DNA from: Acidobacteriota bacterium
Lineage (GTDB): Bacteria; Acidobacteriota; HRBIN11
Length of the DNA: 10,065 nt
Assembly: GCA_030550225.1 (NCBI GenBank)
Contig: JAUQPV010000072.1
Coordinates: 1 to 10,065, forward strand
Reading direction: 5' to 3'
Positions 1 through 5,374 of the stretch are shown one piece after another (within the stretch, counting starts at the first letter, position 1; each line of letters begins with the position of its first letter). Below the pieces are notes generated by a model. It was not told the origin of the DNA. It ran no database searches and saw nothing but the letters and a program-made list of their open reading frames with translations. The position numbers and the translations under genes were made by a program.

Positions 1-126
1 CAATTCCCGCACGGCCCCCATCTCGGCCCGGATCGTCCGGTTGTTGAGGATGCCATAGACGGTCAGGGCCGCGCCCAGGATGGTCGCCATCGTACCCGTC
101 AAGGCCAAGGCTTCCCAAAAACTCAC
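1..126 (-). CDS. Membrane-anchored coiled-coil protein, second tandem copy (partial, runs off left edge)
   Basis: Only the first 42 codons are visible; the gene continues beyond position 1. The likely start is the GTG at 126-124. A strong Shine-Dalgarno, GGGGAGGT (plus-strand 132-139), lies 5 nt before it. The visible protein starts V/M-S-F-W-E-A-L-A and has one hydrophobic segment (about residues 5-25), then N-N-R-T-I-R and the beginning of a charged helix. Over these 42 codons the DNA is identical to the start of the neighbouring gene at 187-651, so the two are recent tandem paralogues. That neighbour ends 60 bases upstream in the same direction, so co-transcription is likely. I infer a single-pass membrane protein with a cytoplasmic coiled coil, as in the complete copy. 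The family is not one I can name. Confidence 0.7.
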   Translation of the reverse strand, partial: MSFWEALALTGTMATILGAALTVYGILNNRTIRAEMGAVREL

Positions 127-127
127 G
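1..127. repeat. Direct repeat copy 1 (127 bp, identical to 526-652)
   Basis: Positions 1-127 match 526-652 base for base at a constant offset of 525. The identity stops one base upstream of the GTG start codons (position 128 is g, 653 is a). It runs to the window edge on the left, so the true length is at least 127 bp. It covers the start codon, the membrane segment and the first part of the helix of two tandem genes. Confidence 0.95.
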
Positions 128-131
128 GCTC

Positions 132-139
132 ACCTCCCC
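132..139 (-). promoter_or_regulatory. Ribosome binding site deciding GTG start of the second coiled-coil copy
   Basis: The minus strand reads GGGGAGGT 5 nt before GTG (126-124). There is no ATG at comparable spacing. The paralogue also has a purine-rich site 5 nt before the same GTG, although the sequence upstream differs, which supports this start in both. Confidence 0.65.
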
Positions 140-186
140 TTGCGCTTGGGCCCAAAGTGCGGGATGGAATCCGGACCGGAGGCGCT

Positions 187-651
187 TCATGGAGTCCCCC
201 GGATGGCCTGACGGGTCCGCTCCGATTCGGAGACGATGAGACTGGCCAGGTACTTGATGGCCTCGGCCATCTCCCGCCGCGCTTCGGCCATCTCCCGCCG
301 CGCCTCAGCCACCTCCCGTCGGAGTTCCTCCTGACCCCGTTCGATGCGGTCCAGGATTTGCATCGCCTCTCGCCGGGCCTCGGCGACTTCTTGACGAAGG
401 GCCTCCTGACCCCGTTCGATGCGGTCCAGGATTTCGAGCGCCCTTCGCTGGAGCTCCAGGACCATCTGCTGGAGTTCCATCGACCTCTGCTGGAACTCTA
501 CAGTCCCCTGGCGGAATTCTCGGATCAATTCCCGCACGGCCCCCATCTCGGCCCGGATCGTCCGGTTGTTGAGGATGCCATAGACGGTCAGGGCCGCGCC
601 CAGGATGGTCGCCATCGTACCCGTCAAGGCCAAGGCTTCCCAAAAACTCAC
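187..651 (-). CDS. Membrane-anchored coiled-coil protein of unknown function, first tandem copy
   Basis: This is a 154-residue protein from GTG at 651-649, with the Shine-Dalgarno GGAGGG 5 nt upstream. An ATG at 702 would add 17 residues, but it has no such site, and the sequence shared with the second copy stops at the GTG. Residues about 5-25 form a hydrophobic, probably membrane-spanning helix (ALALTGTMATILGAALTVYG). The rest is almost uninterrupted charged helix rich in Glu, Arg, Gln and Ala. It contains a 25-residue duplication (ILDRIERGQE twice) and three heptads of the type V/M-A-E-A-R/I-x-x near the end, as expected of a coiled coil. A hydrophobic N-terminus plus coiled coil suggests an inner-membrane protein projecting a rod into the cytoplasm. 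Function is unknown. It lies 84 bases downstream of recA and may be read through from it. Confidence 0.75.
   Translation of the reverse strand: MSFWEALALTGTMATILGAALTVYGILNNRTIRAEMGAVRELIREFRQGTVEFQQRSMELQQMVLELQRRALEILDRIERGQEALRQEVAEARREAMQILDRIERGQEELRREVAEARREMAEARREMAEAIKYLASLIVSESERTRQAIRGTP
264..434. repeat. Internal coding repeats: 33-bp direct repeat (75-bp period) and 21-bp heptad-encoding repeats
   Basis: The 33 bases at 327-359 recur exactly at 402-434, an offset of 75 bases or 25 codons, encoding the ILDRIERGQE block twice. Near 264-320 a 21-base unit encoding A-E-A-R-R-E-M repeats with few changes. Both periods are multiples of three, so the coiled coil appears to have grown by in-frame duplication. 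The 25-residue step is not a multiple of seven and would shift the heptad register. Confidence 0.85.
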
Positions 652-652
652 G
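526..652. repeat. Direct repeat copy 2 (127 bp, identical to 1-127)
   Basis: This is the second copy of the perfect 127-bp direct repeat and covers the first 42 codons of the complete coiled-coil gene plus one upstream base. No substitution was seen, even at third codon positions, which indicates recent duplication or gene conversion. Confidence 0.95.
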
Positions 653-656
653 ACCG

Positions 657-662
657 CCCTCC
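657..662 (-). promoter_or_regulatory. Ribosome binding site deciding GTG start of the first coiled-coil copy
   Basis: The minus strand reads GGAGGG within GAGGGAGGGCG, with 5 nt to the GTG at 651-649. It favours this GTG over the in-frame ATG codons at 702 and 687. Confidence 0.6.
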
Positions 663-735
663 CTCGTGTAAGGATACGCAAATCCATCCTTCTTTCATGC
701 AAGCCGGCTTTTCCAAAAGCGTCTCGACCAGCGGC

Positions 736-1788
736 TTATCCCGTCGCGGCCGGACCCGCCCCGGCCAGGCCCAGCTTTTCTCGGAGCTGGGCTTCCAGCT
801 TTTGGGCGACTTCGGGGTTTTCTTTCAAAAACTGCTTGGCGGCTTCCCGACCCTGACCGAGCTTGAGGTCGCCGAAGGAGAACCAGGCCCCCGACCGGAC
901 GACGAGCTTGTGTTCCAGACCCAGGTCGATGAGGTCACCCTCCCGGGACAGGCCCTCGCCGAACATGAGGTCCACGTCGGCCTGCTTGAAGGGCGGAGAC
1001 AGCTTGTTTTTGACGACCCGGATCCGGGTCCGGGCGCCGACGTTCTCCTCGCCCTGCTTGATGGAGGCGACCTTCCGGATGTCGATCCGCAGGGAGGCGT
1101 AGAACTTGAGGGCCCGGCCGCCGGGCGTCGTCTCGGCCACACCGTAAGTCATCGGGCCGATCTTCTCCCGAATCTGGTTGATGAAGATCAGGCACGTCTG
1201 GGAACGGTTAACGATGCTCGTCAGTTTCCGAAGGGCCTGGGACATCAAGCGGGCTTGCAGGCCGACATGCTGGTCCCCCATCTCGCCTTCCAGCTCCGCC
1301 TTCGGCACGAGGGCCGCCACGGAGTCGATGACGACGATGTCCACGCCGCCGCTCCGGATCAGCGTCTCGGCGATCTCTAAGGCCTGTTCTCCGTAGTCCG
1401 GTTGGGAGATGATCAGGTCGTCGACCCGAACGCCCAACTTCGCCGCGTACTCCGGGTCGAGCGCATGCTCGGCATCGATGAAGACGGCCACGCCGCCATC
1501 CTTCTGGGCTTGGGCGATCATGTGCAGGGCCAGGGTCGTCTTGCCGGACATCTCCGGACCAAAGATCTCGACGATCCGGCCGCGGGGGAACCCGCCGATG
1601 CCTAAGGCGACGTCCAAGCTCAGGATTCCCGTCGGGATGACCTGAACCCGGGCGACGGCCTCCTTCTGACCAAGGCGCATGATGACGCCCTTGCCGAATT
1701 GGCGCTCCAGTTGGAGCATGGCCGCTTCGATCATCCGCCGCTTTTCTTCCTGCACAGGCAGGGTCGGTTCTTCCCGTTTCACTGCCAT
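736..1788 (-). CDS. recA: RecA recombinase
   Basis: A 350-residue RecA, the ATP-dependent strand-exchange protein of homologous recombination and, in most bacteria, the co-protease for LexA. In order: an N-terminal helix (FGKGVIMRLG, 31-40); Walker A GPEMSGKTT (77-85); IDAEHALDP (104-112), with Glu107 as the probable catalytic glutamate; Walker B VVIDS (152-156); the L1 DNA-binding loop with EGEMGDQH (167-174); and the L2 loop ending ETTPGGRALKFY (219-230). Start: ATG 1788 with GGAGGA upstream. Two oddities are visible. Walker A has Met80 where the usual motif is GPESSGKT. L2 reads KIGPMTYGVAETT, one residue longer than the E. coli-type KIGVMFGNPETT. The C-terminus ends in Leu/Gly/Ala without the acidic tail of enterobacterial RecA. 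It has its own likely promoter at 2172-2200. No recX or lexA lies next to it, and no recognisable SOS operator was found. Confidence 0.97.
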   Translation of the reverse strand: MAVKREEPTLPVQEEKRRMIEAAMLQLERQFGKGVIMRLGQKEAVARVQVIPTGILSLDVALGIGGFPRGRIVEIFGPEMSGKTTLALHMIAQAQKDGGVAVFIDAEHALDPEYAAKLGVRVDDLIISQPDYGEQALEIAETLIRSGGVDIVVIDSVAALVPKAELEGEMGDQHVGLQARLMSQALRKLTSIVNRSQTCLIFINQIREKIGPMTYGVAETTPGGRALKFYASLRIDIRKVASIKQGEENVGARTRIRVVKNKLSPPFKQADVDLMFGEGLSREGDLIDLGLEHKLVVRSGAWFSFGDLKLGQGREAAKQFLKENPEVAQKLEAQLREKLGLAGAGPAATG

Positions 1789-1790
1789 GG

Positions 1791-1802
1791 GTCTATCCTC
1801 CT
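1791..1802 (-). promoter_or_regulatory. Ribosome binding site of recA
   Basis: The minus strand reads GAGGAGGATAGACCC directly before the ATG at 1788, a strong Shine-Dalgarno. It fixes the start that gives the MAVKREE N-terminus. Confidence 0.7.
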
Positions 1803-1962
1803 CGATGGGATTCTAAAGCCTGGGCTTCCGGTCGGCCAGGGGCTCTCGAAAGGCCAGACTGGTTCGGCTTGGGAAACCCATGTGAATTCAGCCTTTCCGA
1901 CTCACCGAGAAAGACGATTTTTCAAGGTCCGGCAGATAGGCCGGTCAGCCGATAGACCCCTT

Positions 1963-2025
1963 GAGCCACGAGCCATGACTCACGAGCGCATCTCACCGGG
2001 ACCTGGCACCTGGGACCCGGGACCT
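1963..2025. repeat. Two adjacent degenerate heptamer arrays in the recA leader
   Basis: Positions 1963-1990 divide into four 7-mers (GAGCCAC, GAGCCAT, GACTCAC, GAGCGCA). Positions 1998-2025 divide into four more of a different word (GGGACCT, GGCACCT, GGGACCC, GGGACCT). The 7-base phase holds within each array, with one to three changes between units. They lie between the putative recA promoter and the recA start. Confidence 0.75.
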
Positions 2026-2171
2026 TGTTGAAAATAAGCGTCGTCTTGTCTGGCTCAATGCCCCATGCGTCTTCGTGAAAGCCCAGTCGGAGTATAGGGG
2101 CCGGCTGTCGGATGTTCGATCGATGACCCTGGCCGAATACGCAGGACCGGGGGCGCATCGACCAGAGGTAA

Positions 2172-2200
2172 AATATAAGAGAAATTTGAGCCCTTGACAA
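2172..2200 (-). promoter_or_regulatory. Putative sigma70-like promoter for recA
   Basis: On the minus strand, TTGTCA (plus 2195-2200) and TATATT (plus 2172-2177) are separated by exactly 17 bp. Each matches the TTGACA/TATAAT consensus at 5 of 6 positions. The local A/T richness contrasts with the G+C-rich surroundings. Transcription would begin near 2165 and run toward recA. It lies downstream of the stem-loop that may end the preceding transcript. Confidence 0.55.
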
Positions 2201-2253
2201 TCCCCTGTCCAATCTCCGCAGGAGCAAGAGCCCAGCGCCGTTCCCTTCGAAGC

Positions 2254-2300
2254 AAGGGCATAGAGCAAAACGCCAGGGGTCAAGCGCGCTCTTTGCCCTT
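2254..2300 (-). terminator. Stem-loop downstream of the Trm112-like gene, possible terminator
   Basis: The arms 2254-2266 and 2288-2300 are complementary at 12 of 13 positions (one t-t mismatch at 2261/2293) around a 21-base loop. The hairpin begins 57 bases after the Trm112-like stop and lies just before the recA promoter, where a transcript end is expected. No U tract follows on the minus strand, so it is not a classical intrinsic terminator. It could instead be an RNA processing barrier. Confidence 0.4.
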
Positions 2301-2357
2301 CCAGGACAGGACCCGTGTCCTACACGATCTTACCGTTACCGGTGACGTGAGGGCTCG

Positions 2358-2546
2358 TCACTTCTCGGCCGGCGTCTCCGACTCGACGACGGCCCGGTCG
2401 ACCAGCATGATGGGAATATCGTCCTCGATGGGGTACTTGCGGCCGCACTGGCTACACTTCAGCCACTGGCCGTCCGGTGTCAGACGGACCGGCGTCTTGC
2501 ACAATGGACAGGCCAGGATTTCCAGGAGTTCCGGCGCCAGGGCCAT
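2358..2546 (-). CDS. Trm112-like / UPF0434 family zinc-ribbon protein
   Basis: A small protein of 62 residues (63 if the first of two consecutive ATGs is used). It has the Trm112/YcaR layout: LLEILACPLCK, then L-T-P-D-G, then L-K-C-S-Q-C-G-R-K-Y-P-I-E-D-D-I-P-I-M-L. Two CxxC pairs (Cys13/16 and Cys31/34 in the 62-residue form) should bind one zinc. In archaea and eukaryotes Trm112 activates partner methyltransferases; bacterial members are short, and their partners are mostly unproven. The stop of the GWxTD gene (2552-2550) directly abuts ATGATG, and the Shine-Dalgarno AAGGAGGT lies inside the end of that gene. Spacing favours the second ATG (2546). This arrangement implies translational coupling, so the two proteins are probably made together. 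Confidence 0.88.
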   Translation of the reverse strand: MALAPELLEILACPLCKTPVRLTPDGQWLKCSQCGRKYPIEDDIPIMLVDRAVVESETPAEK

Positions 2547-2549
2547 CAT

Positions 2550-4625
2550 TCACCTCCTTTCCGCCGCCGGGCCGAGGAGGGCCTTCAAGTCGGGCTGGTC
2601 CGGATTCGCCGCCAGGGCATCCTGGAGCAGGGGTCGGGCTCGGTCCCTTTGACCGGCTGTCCAGTAGCAGAGACCCAGGGCCCGCAGGAGACGCCAGTGC
2701 CGCTGGCCGGCTTGGAGGAGTTGCTCCATCTTCGGGAGGGCCGTCTCGCATCCGTTCAGTTCTCCTTGAGCCAGGACTTGGAAGAGCCGCCGGTTCGCAT
2801 TCTCCGCCGGTAGGACCTGCAAGAGGTTCAGGGCTTCACCGGGTCGCTTTGTCGCCAGGTAGAATTCGGCCAGCCGGAGGGCGGCGGGTTCAAAATCCGG
2901 TTTTCGCTGATGGGCTCGCCGAAGCCAAGCCTCGGCCTCCGACGTCCGATTCTGGGCCCAGGCCTGTTCGCCGGCCGCCAGGTCCCAGGCGAAGAGGTTC
3001 GCCCGGGGCAGGGAACGGGTATAGGTCTGGGGGTGGGGGACGGCGCCCAGGGGTGTGACCGAAAAGGGTAGGGTCCACGTCCCGACGGTCGTCTGGGCAT
3101 TCTGGAGAGTCACGGTGACTTGATAGCGGCCCGGCGGAAGGTCTTTCAGGCTCACCGGGACCAGCCATTCGTAGGTATCCGGGAGGGTCGCCGTAGTCAG
3201 CGGGACCAGTCGGCTCGACCGCGGGGCAGACTTCTGACCGGGCTCAGCCGACTGGACCTCGACCTGAAGGCGGACGTCGTCGGGCTCCTTCGTATATACA
3301 CGGCCCCCGACGTATAGGGTCTCCGCGGCCGTGAATTGCTGTTTCAGGTCGATGCCCAATCGGTACAGTCCTGTCTGGAAGGGGCTCAGGAAGGCAGGGT
3401 CGGCTGGGTCTGTGCGGTACCCCAGGACAGGCGGGTCGGCGTACGTCTGGCCGGGCGGCACGGCCGGGACCGACAGGCGATCCTCCCAGAAAGAGAATTC
3501 CCGGCCCAGGGGATTCTTCAGGAGGACGCGCACTCGGTAGGACCCCGGGATCAGGGGAATGGCGTCTTGGAGGAGGACGCCGCTGGCCCGGATGCGGCGA
3601 AGCTCGGCCTGGTCCTTGAAATCCAATCGAAAACGCTTCTGAAACTGATAGACCCGTCGACCCGTGGCTTCGTCTTCGATGGACCCGACAGTCTCGAAAA
3701 TCGCATAGATCCCGGCATCCGTCTCAGCGACCGAGATCGTCTCTGGCTGGAAGGCGTAGGCCCACAGGTGGTAGCCCAGGTCGGGCCACCACTGGAGAAC
3801 ATAGCCAAAGCGTGCGGGAATGAACCGGTTGGCTTCCTCGATGTCGATCATGCCGGCGTAGCGCTCGAAGTCCCGGGCATACGAGTCGTCGAAGTTTTCG
3901 CGCGGGGACTCGAGGATGCGGGCGATGATGAGGTCGGCCTCCGGCGAGGGCGTAAAGCCCAGGGGGATGTCCCCCGGGATAGGGGACAAGGCGACTTGGG
4001 CCAGGGTCGGATGGATCGCCTGAAGCTTGTCGTAGAGGGCCTCATAGTTGAAGGGGTCTAAGCCCTCCGGGCGGATGAACAGGCTATAGGGGCCGTCGCC
4101 AGACGGGCTATACAGCTTGTAGTCTCCGACCCCATGCGGTTTGTAGAAGACCATGGCGAAGTGGGCCGGCAGGCCGGGACGGCCTTCGCCGTAGTAGTAC
4201 CAGACTTCCGTCGGATAGACGTCCAGGTCCATGTCGAAGCGTTCCGTACTCTTGGGCGGCCCGAGAATCATGTAGACCCGCCCACGGTCGGTCTTCCAGC
4301 CGGGCACGCCGCCGAAGCGGAATCGCTGGTTGACATAAGCAAAACGGCGTTCCATTTCATCTCGATATTCGTTCTCCGGGGTCCCAGGCGTTGGGTCCCG
4401 CATCTTCCAGAACAGCTCGATAAAGCGGTCCCGCTGTTCGTCGGTCGAGAGTTTTTGGAAAACTTCCCGCTCCTTGGGCGTCATGATCCAATGGGTCACT
4501 TCTAAGAAGTGCTGATACTTTTCCTTCAGGGGCGCCGACGGGGAGGGTCCTTGAGAAAAGGCCAGACTGACGCCCAGGCCGATACTGAGCAAGACAAGTC
4601 GTCCGGGCCTACGGATCCTCTTCAT
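2550..4625 (-). CDS. Secreted GWxTD-domain protein with C-terminal TPR-like repeats
   Basis: A 691-residue protein from ATG 4625 with GGAGG 7 nt upstream. The N-terminus is a signal peptide: Lys/Arg-rich MKRIRRPGR, then a hydrophobic core to about residue 24, with likely cleavage near AFS-Q. Residues about 35-200 hold the GWxTD domain, with FWKMRDPTPGTPENEYRDE (72-90), the signature GWKTD (109-113) and GRVYMILGPP (115-124). A middle part (about 290-525) looks like two beta-sandwich regions, including GSYRVRVLL and GRYQVTVTLQN. Residues about 545-685 are helical with TPR-like repeats (AEAWLRRAHQRKPDFEPA; GLCYWTAGQRDRARPLL). GWxTD proteins are widespread in Acidobacteriota and Bacteroidota; their biochemical role is not established. 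I infer a periplasmic or surface scaffold. It overlaps in control with the zinc-ribbon gene after it. An A/T-rich TATATC about 35 nt upstream could be part of a promoter but lacks a clear -35. Confidence 0.9.
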   Translation of the reverse strand: MKRIRRPGRLVLLSIGLGVSLAFSQGPSPSAPLKEKYQHFLEVTHWIMTPKEREVFQKLSTDEQRDRFIELFWKMRDPTPGTPENEYRDEMERRFAYVNQRFRFGGVPGWKTDRGRVYMILGPPKSTERFDMDLDVYPTEVWYYYGEGRPGLPAHFAMVFYKPHGVGDYKLYSPSGDGPYSLFIRPEGLDPFNYEALYDKLQAIHPTLAQVALSPIPGDIPLGFTPSPEADLIIARILESPRENFDDSYARDFERYAGMIDIEEANRFIPARFGYVLQWWPDLGYHLWAYAFQPETISVAETDAGIYAIFETVGSIEDEATGRRVYQFQKRFRLDFKDQAELRRIRASGVLLQDAIPLIPGSYRVRVLLKNPLGREFSFWEDRLSVPAVPPGQTYADPPVLGYRTDPADPAFLSPFQTGLYRLGIDLKQQFTAAETLYVGGRVYTKEPDDVRLQVEVQSAEPGQKSAPRSSRLVPLTTATLPDTYEWLVPVSLKDLPPGRYQVTVTLQNAQTTVGTWTLPFSVTPLGAVPHPQTYTRSLPRANLFAWDLAAGEQAWAQNRTSEAEAWLRRAHQRKPDFEPAALRLAEFYLATKRPGEALNLLQVLPAENANRRLFQVLAQGELNGCETALPKMEQLLQAGQRHWRLLRALGLCYWTAGQRDRARPLLQDALAANPDQPDLKALLGPAAERR
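2553..2562 (-). promoter_or_regulatory. Ribosome binding site of the Trm112-like gene, inside the GWxTD gene
   Basis: The minus strand reads GAAAGGAGGTGAATGATG. The Shine-Dalgarno sits in the last codons of the upstream gene, and TGA is that gene's stop. From GGAGG there are 3 nt to the first ATG and 6 nt to the second, so the second (2546-2544) is the better start. Confidence 0.65.
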
Positions 4626-4712
4626 GGCGGTCCTCCGGCCCTCCCGATACCGGGGATATAGAGAAAACGGCTATCGGTCCAGCGTTCCGGTGAATCGGTA
4701 TCTCCAGGCCGG

Positions 4713-5231
4713 TCATTCCGCGGGCGCAGTGCCCCACAACTGGCGCCACAGGCGATGGGCGTCCATGATACAGCGGGCCAGCACGTCGCGAGACCATATC
4801 ATACCGATCGTCTGCACCGGTTCGTCGGCGGCGACGCTCTTCCGCTCCAGACGGACCTGCCAGGGGTTCGACAGGCCATACCACCAGAGCTCATAGTAAC
4901 TGCGACGGCCGTCGGGCCACTCAGCTGGCCGGGCCGACCGAACTAAAGCCGTCCACTCGCGGGGTTCCCACTCGACGACCTGGAGAGGCTCGGTGAGATA
5001 GTCGACCGTGGCGCACCAGGACTCGACCAAGCGGTAGAAGTGTTGCCGGGTCGGCGTGCGGGTGTCGGGGACCCGCCAGTCGATGCAGAGCTGGTGGAGG
5101 ACGACGGCCCATCGGTCCGAGTCGGCCACATGACACTCGACTCGGAGGTCGCCGAGGTCGAGGACCGCTGGACCGCTACTCTGGGCCGAGAGCTGATGGC
5201 AGAACTTCTGGATGCGCGGCCATTCGGCCAT
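4713..5231 (-). CDS. Trp-rich protein of unknown function next to the PrkA-YeaH-SpoVR module
   Basis: A 172-residue protein starting at ATG 5231, preceded by a near-perfect AAAGGAGGT, so it is very probably a real gene. I do not recognise the family. It contains 13 tryptophans (about 7.6 percent, several times the usual bacterial level), including ELWWYGLSNPWQ (114-125), and five cysteines that do not form a CxxC pair. There is no signal peptide or membrane helix, so it is probably cytoplasmic. The pattern of alternating hydrophobic strands and a C-terminal helix (about 145-167) suggests a compact alpha/beta fold. It follows spoVR by 143 bases in the same direction, with a large hairpin and a weak promoter-like site between. 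It may therefore belong to that operon or be separately expressed. Confidence 0.8.
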   Translation of the reverse strand: MAEWPRIQKFCHQLSAQSSGPAVLDLGDLRVECHVADSDRWAVVLHQLCIDWRVPDTRTPTRQHFYRLVESWCATVDYLTEPLQVVEWEPREWTALVRSARPAEWPDGRRSYYELWWYGLSNPWQVRLERKSVAADEPVQTIGMIWSRDVLARCIMDAHRLWRQLWGTAPAE

Positions 5232-5254
5232 GCCTGTACCTCCTTTCCTCTTCT

Positions 5255-5283
5255 AATATGGACGCCTCTTCGGGGAATGGCAA
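5255..5283 (-). promoter_or_regulatory. Weak promoter-like site before the Trp-rich gene
   Basis: The minus strand has TTGCCA (plus 5278-5283) and CATATT (plus 5255-5260) with a 17-bp spacer, about 24 bases before the start codon at 5231. The -10 matches at only 4 of 6 positions, so this is tentative. It would allow expression independent of spoVR. Confidence 0.28.
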
Positions 5284-5290
5284 GGACCAG

Positions 5291-5373
5291 GAAGGAGGAA
5301 TGAGGATTGAGGAATTAGGAATGTGGGATGACCCAATCCTCAGTCCTCATTTTTTTCATTCCTCAATCCTCAT
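5291..5373. repeat. Inverted degenerate heptamer arrays forming a hairpin after spoVR
   Basis: From 5291 the plus strand divides into GAAGGAG, GAATGAG, GATTGAG, GAATTAG, GAATGTG, GGATGAC, a 7-base period. The same words recur in inverse orientation up to 5373. The arms 5300-5315 and 5358-5373 are perfectly complementary over 16 bp, with a 42-base interior that can pair further in part. The element begins 2 bases after the spoVR stop, so its hairpin would form at the end of the spoVR message and could cap or terminate it. A run of seven T lies within the interior. Confidence 0.8.
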
Positions 5374-5374
5374 C

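Larger units (their letters stand above)
1789..2357 (-). other. Intergenic region and long recA leader (569 bp without a gene)
   Basis: No convincing coding frame fills this gap; the short open frames lack ribosome sites and family features. Reading toward recA it holds a stem-loop (2254-2300), a sigma70-like promoter (2172-2200) and two adjacent heptamer arrays (1963-2025). About 170 further bases then lead to the recA ribosome site. If the promoter is used, the leader is roughly 375 nt. I recognised no tRNA or known riboswitch. A minor -10-like TAGAAT lies on the minus strand at 1810-1815 but has no good -35. Confidence 0.6.

Noticed and set aside
703..735. Intrinsic terminator after recA (gcttttggaaaagc on the minus strand)
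   Set aside because: The palindrome gives only a five-pair stem and is not followed by a U run.
157..1380. 407-codon plus-strand open frame across the coiled-coil gene and recA
   Set aside because: It runs antisense to RecA and the repeats; its apparent protein repeats (HLPPRFG, LLTPFDAVQD) are mirror images of the coiled-coil repeats.
1789..1960. SOS operator (LexA box) upstream of recA
   Set aside because: Only weak CCTGG/CCAGG symmetry was found at about 1819-1842; spacing and interior match neither the E. coli nor the Bacillus consensus.
1963..2025. CRISPR array
   Set aside because: Units are 7 bases with no spacers and no cas genes are present.
2194..2222. Plus-strand promoter starting with TTGACA at 2194-2199
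   Set aside because: No -10 occurs at 16-18 bp (the sequence there is tccgca) and no plus-strand gene follows; the minus-strand reading fits better.
1922..2283. Small minus-strand open frames of 68-101 codons in the recA leader
   Set aside because: They overlap each other in different frames, cross the heptamer arrays, lack good ribosome sites and have no recognisable features.
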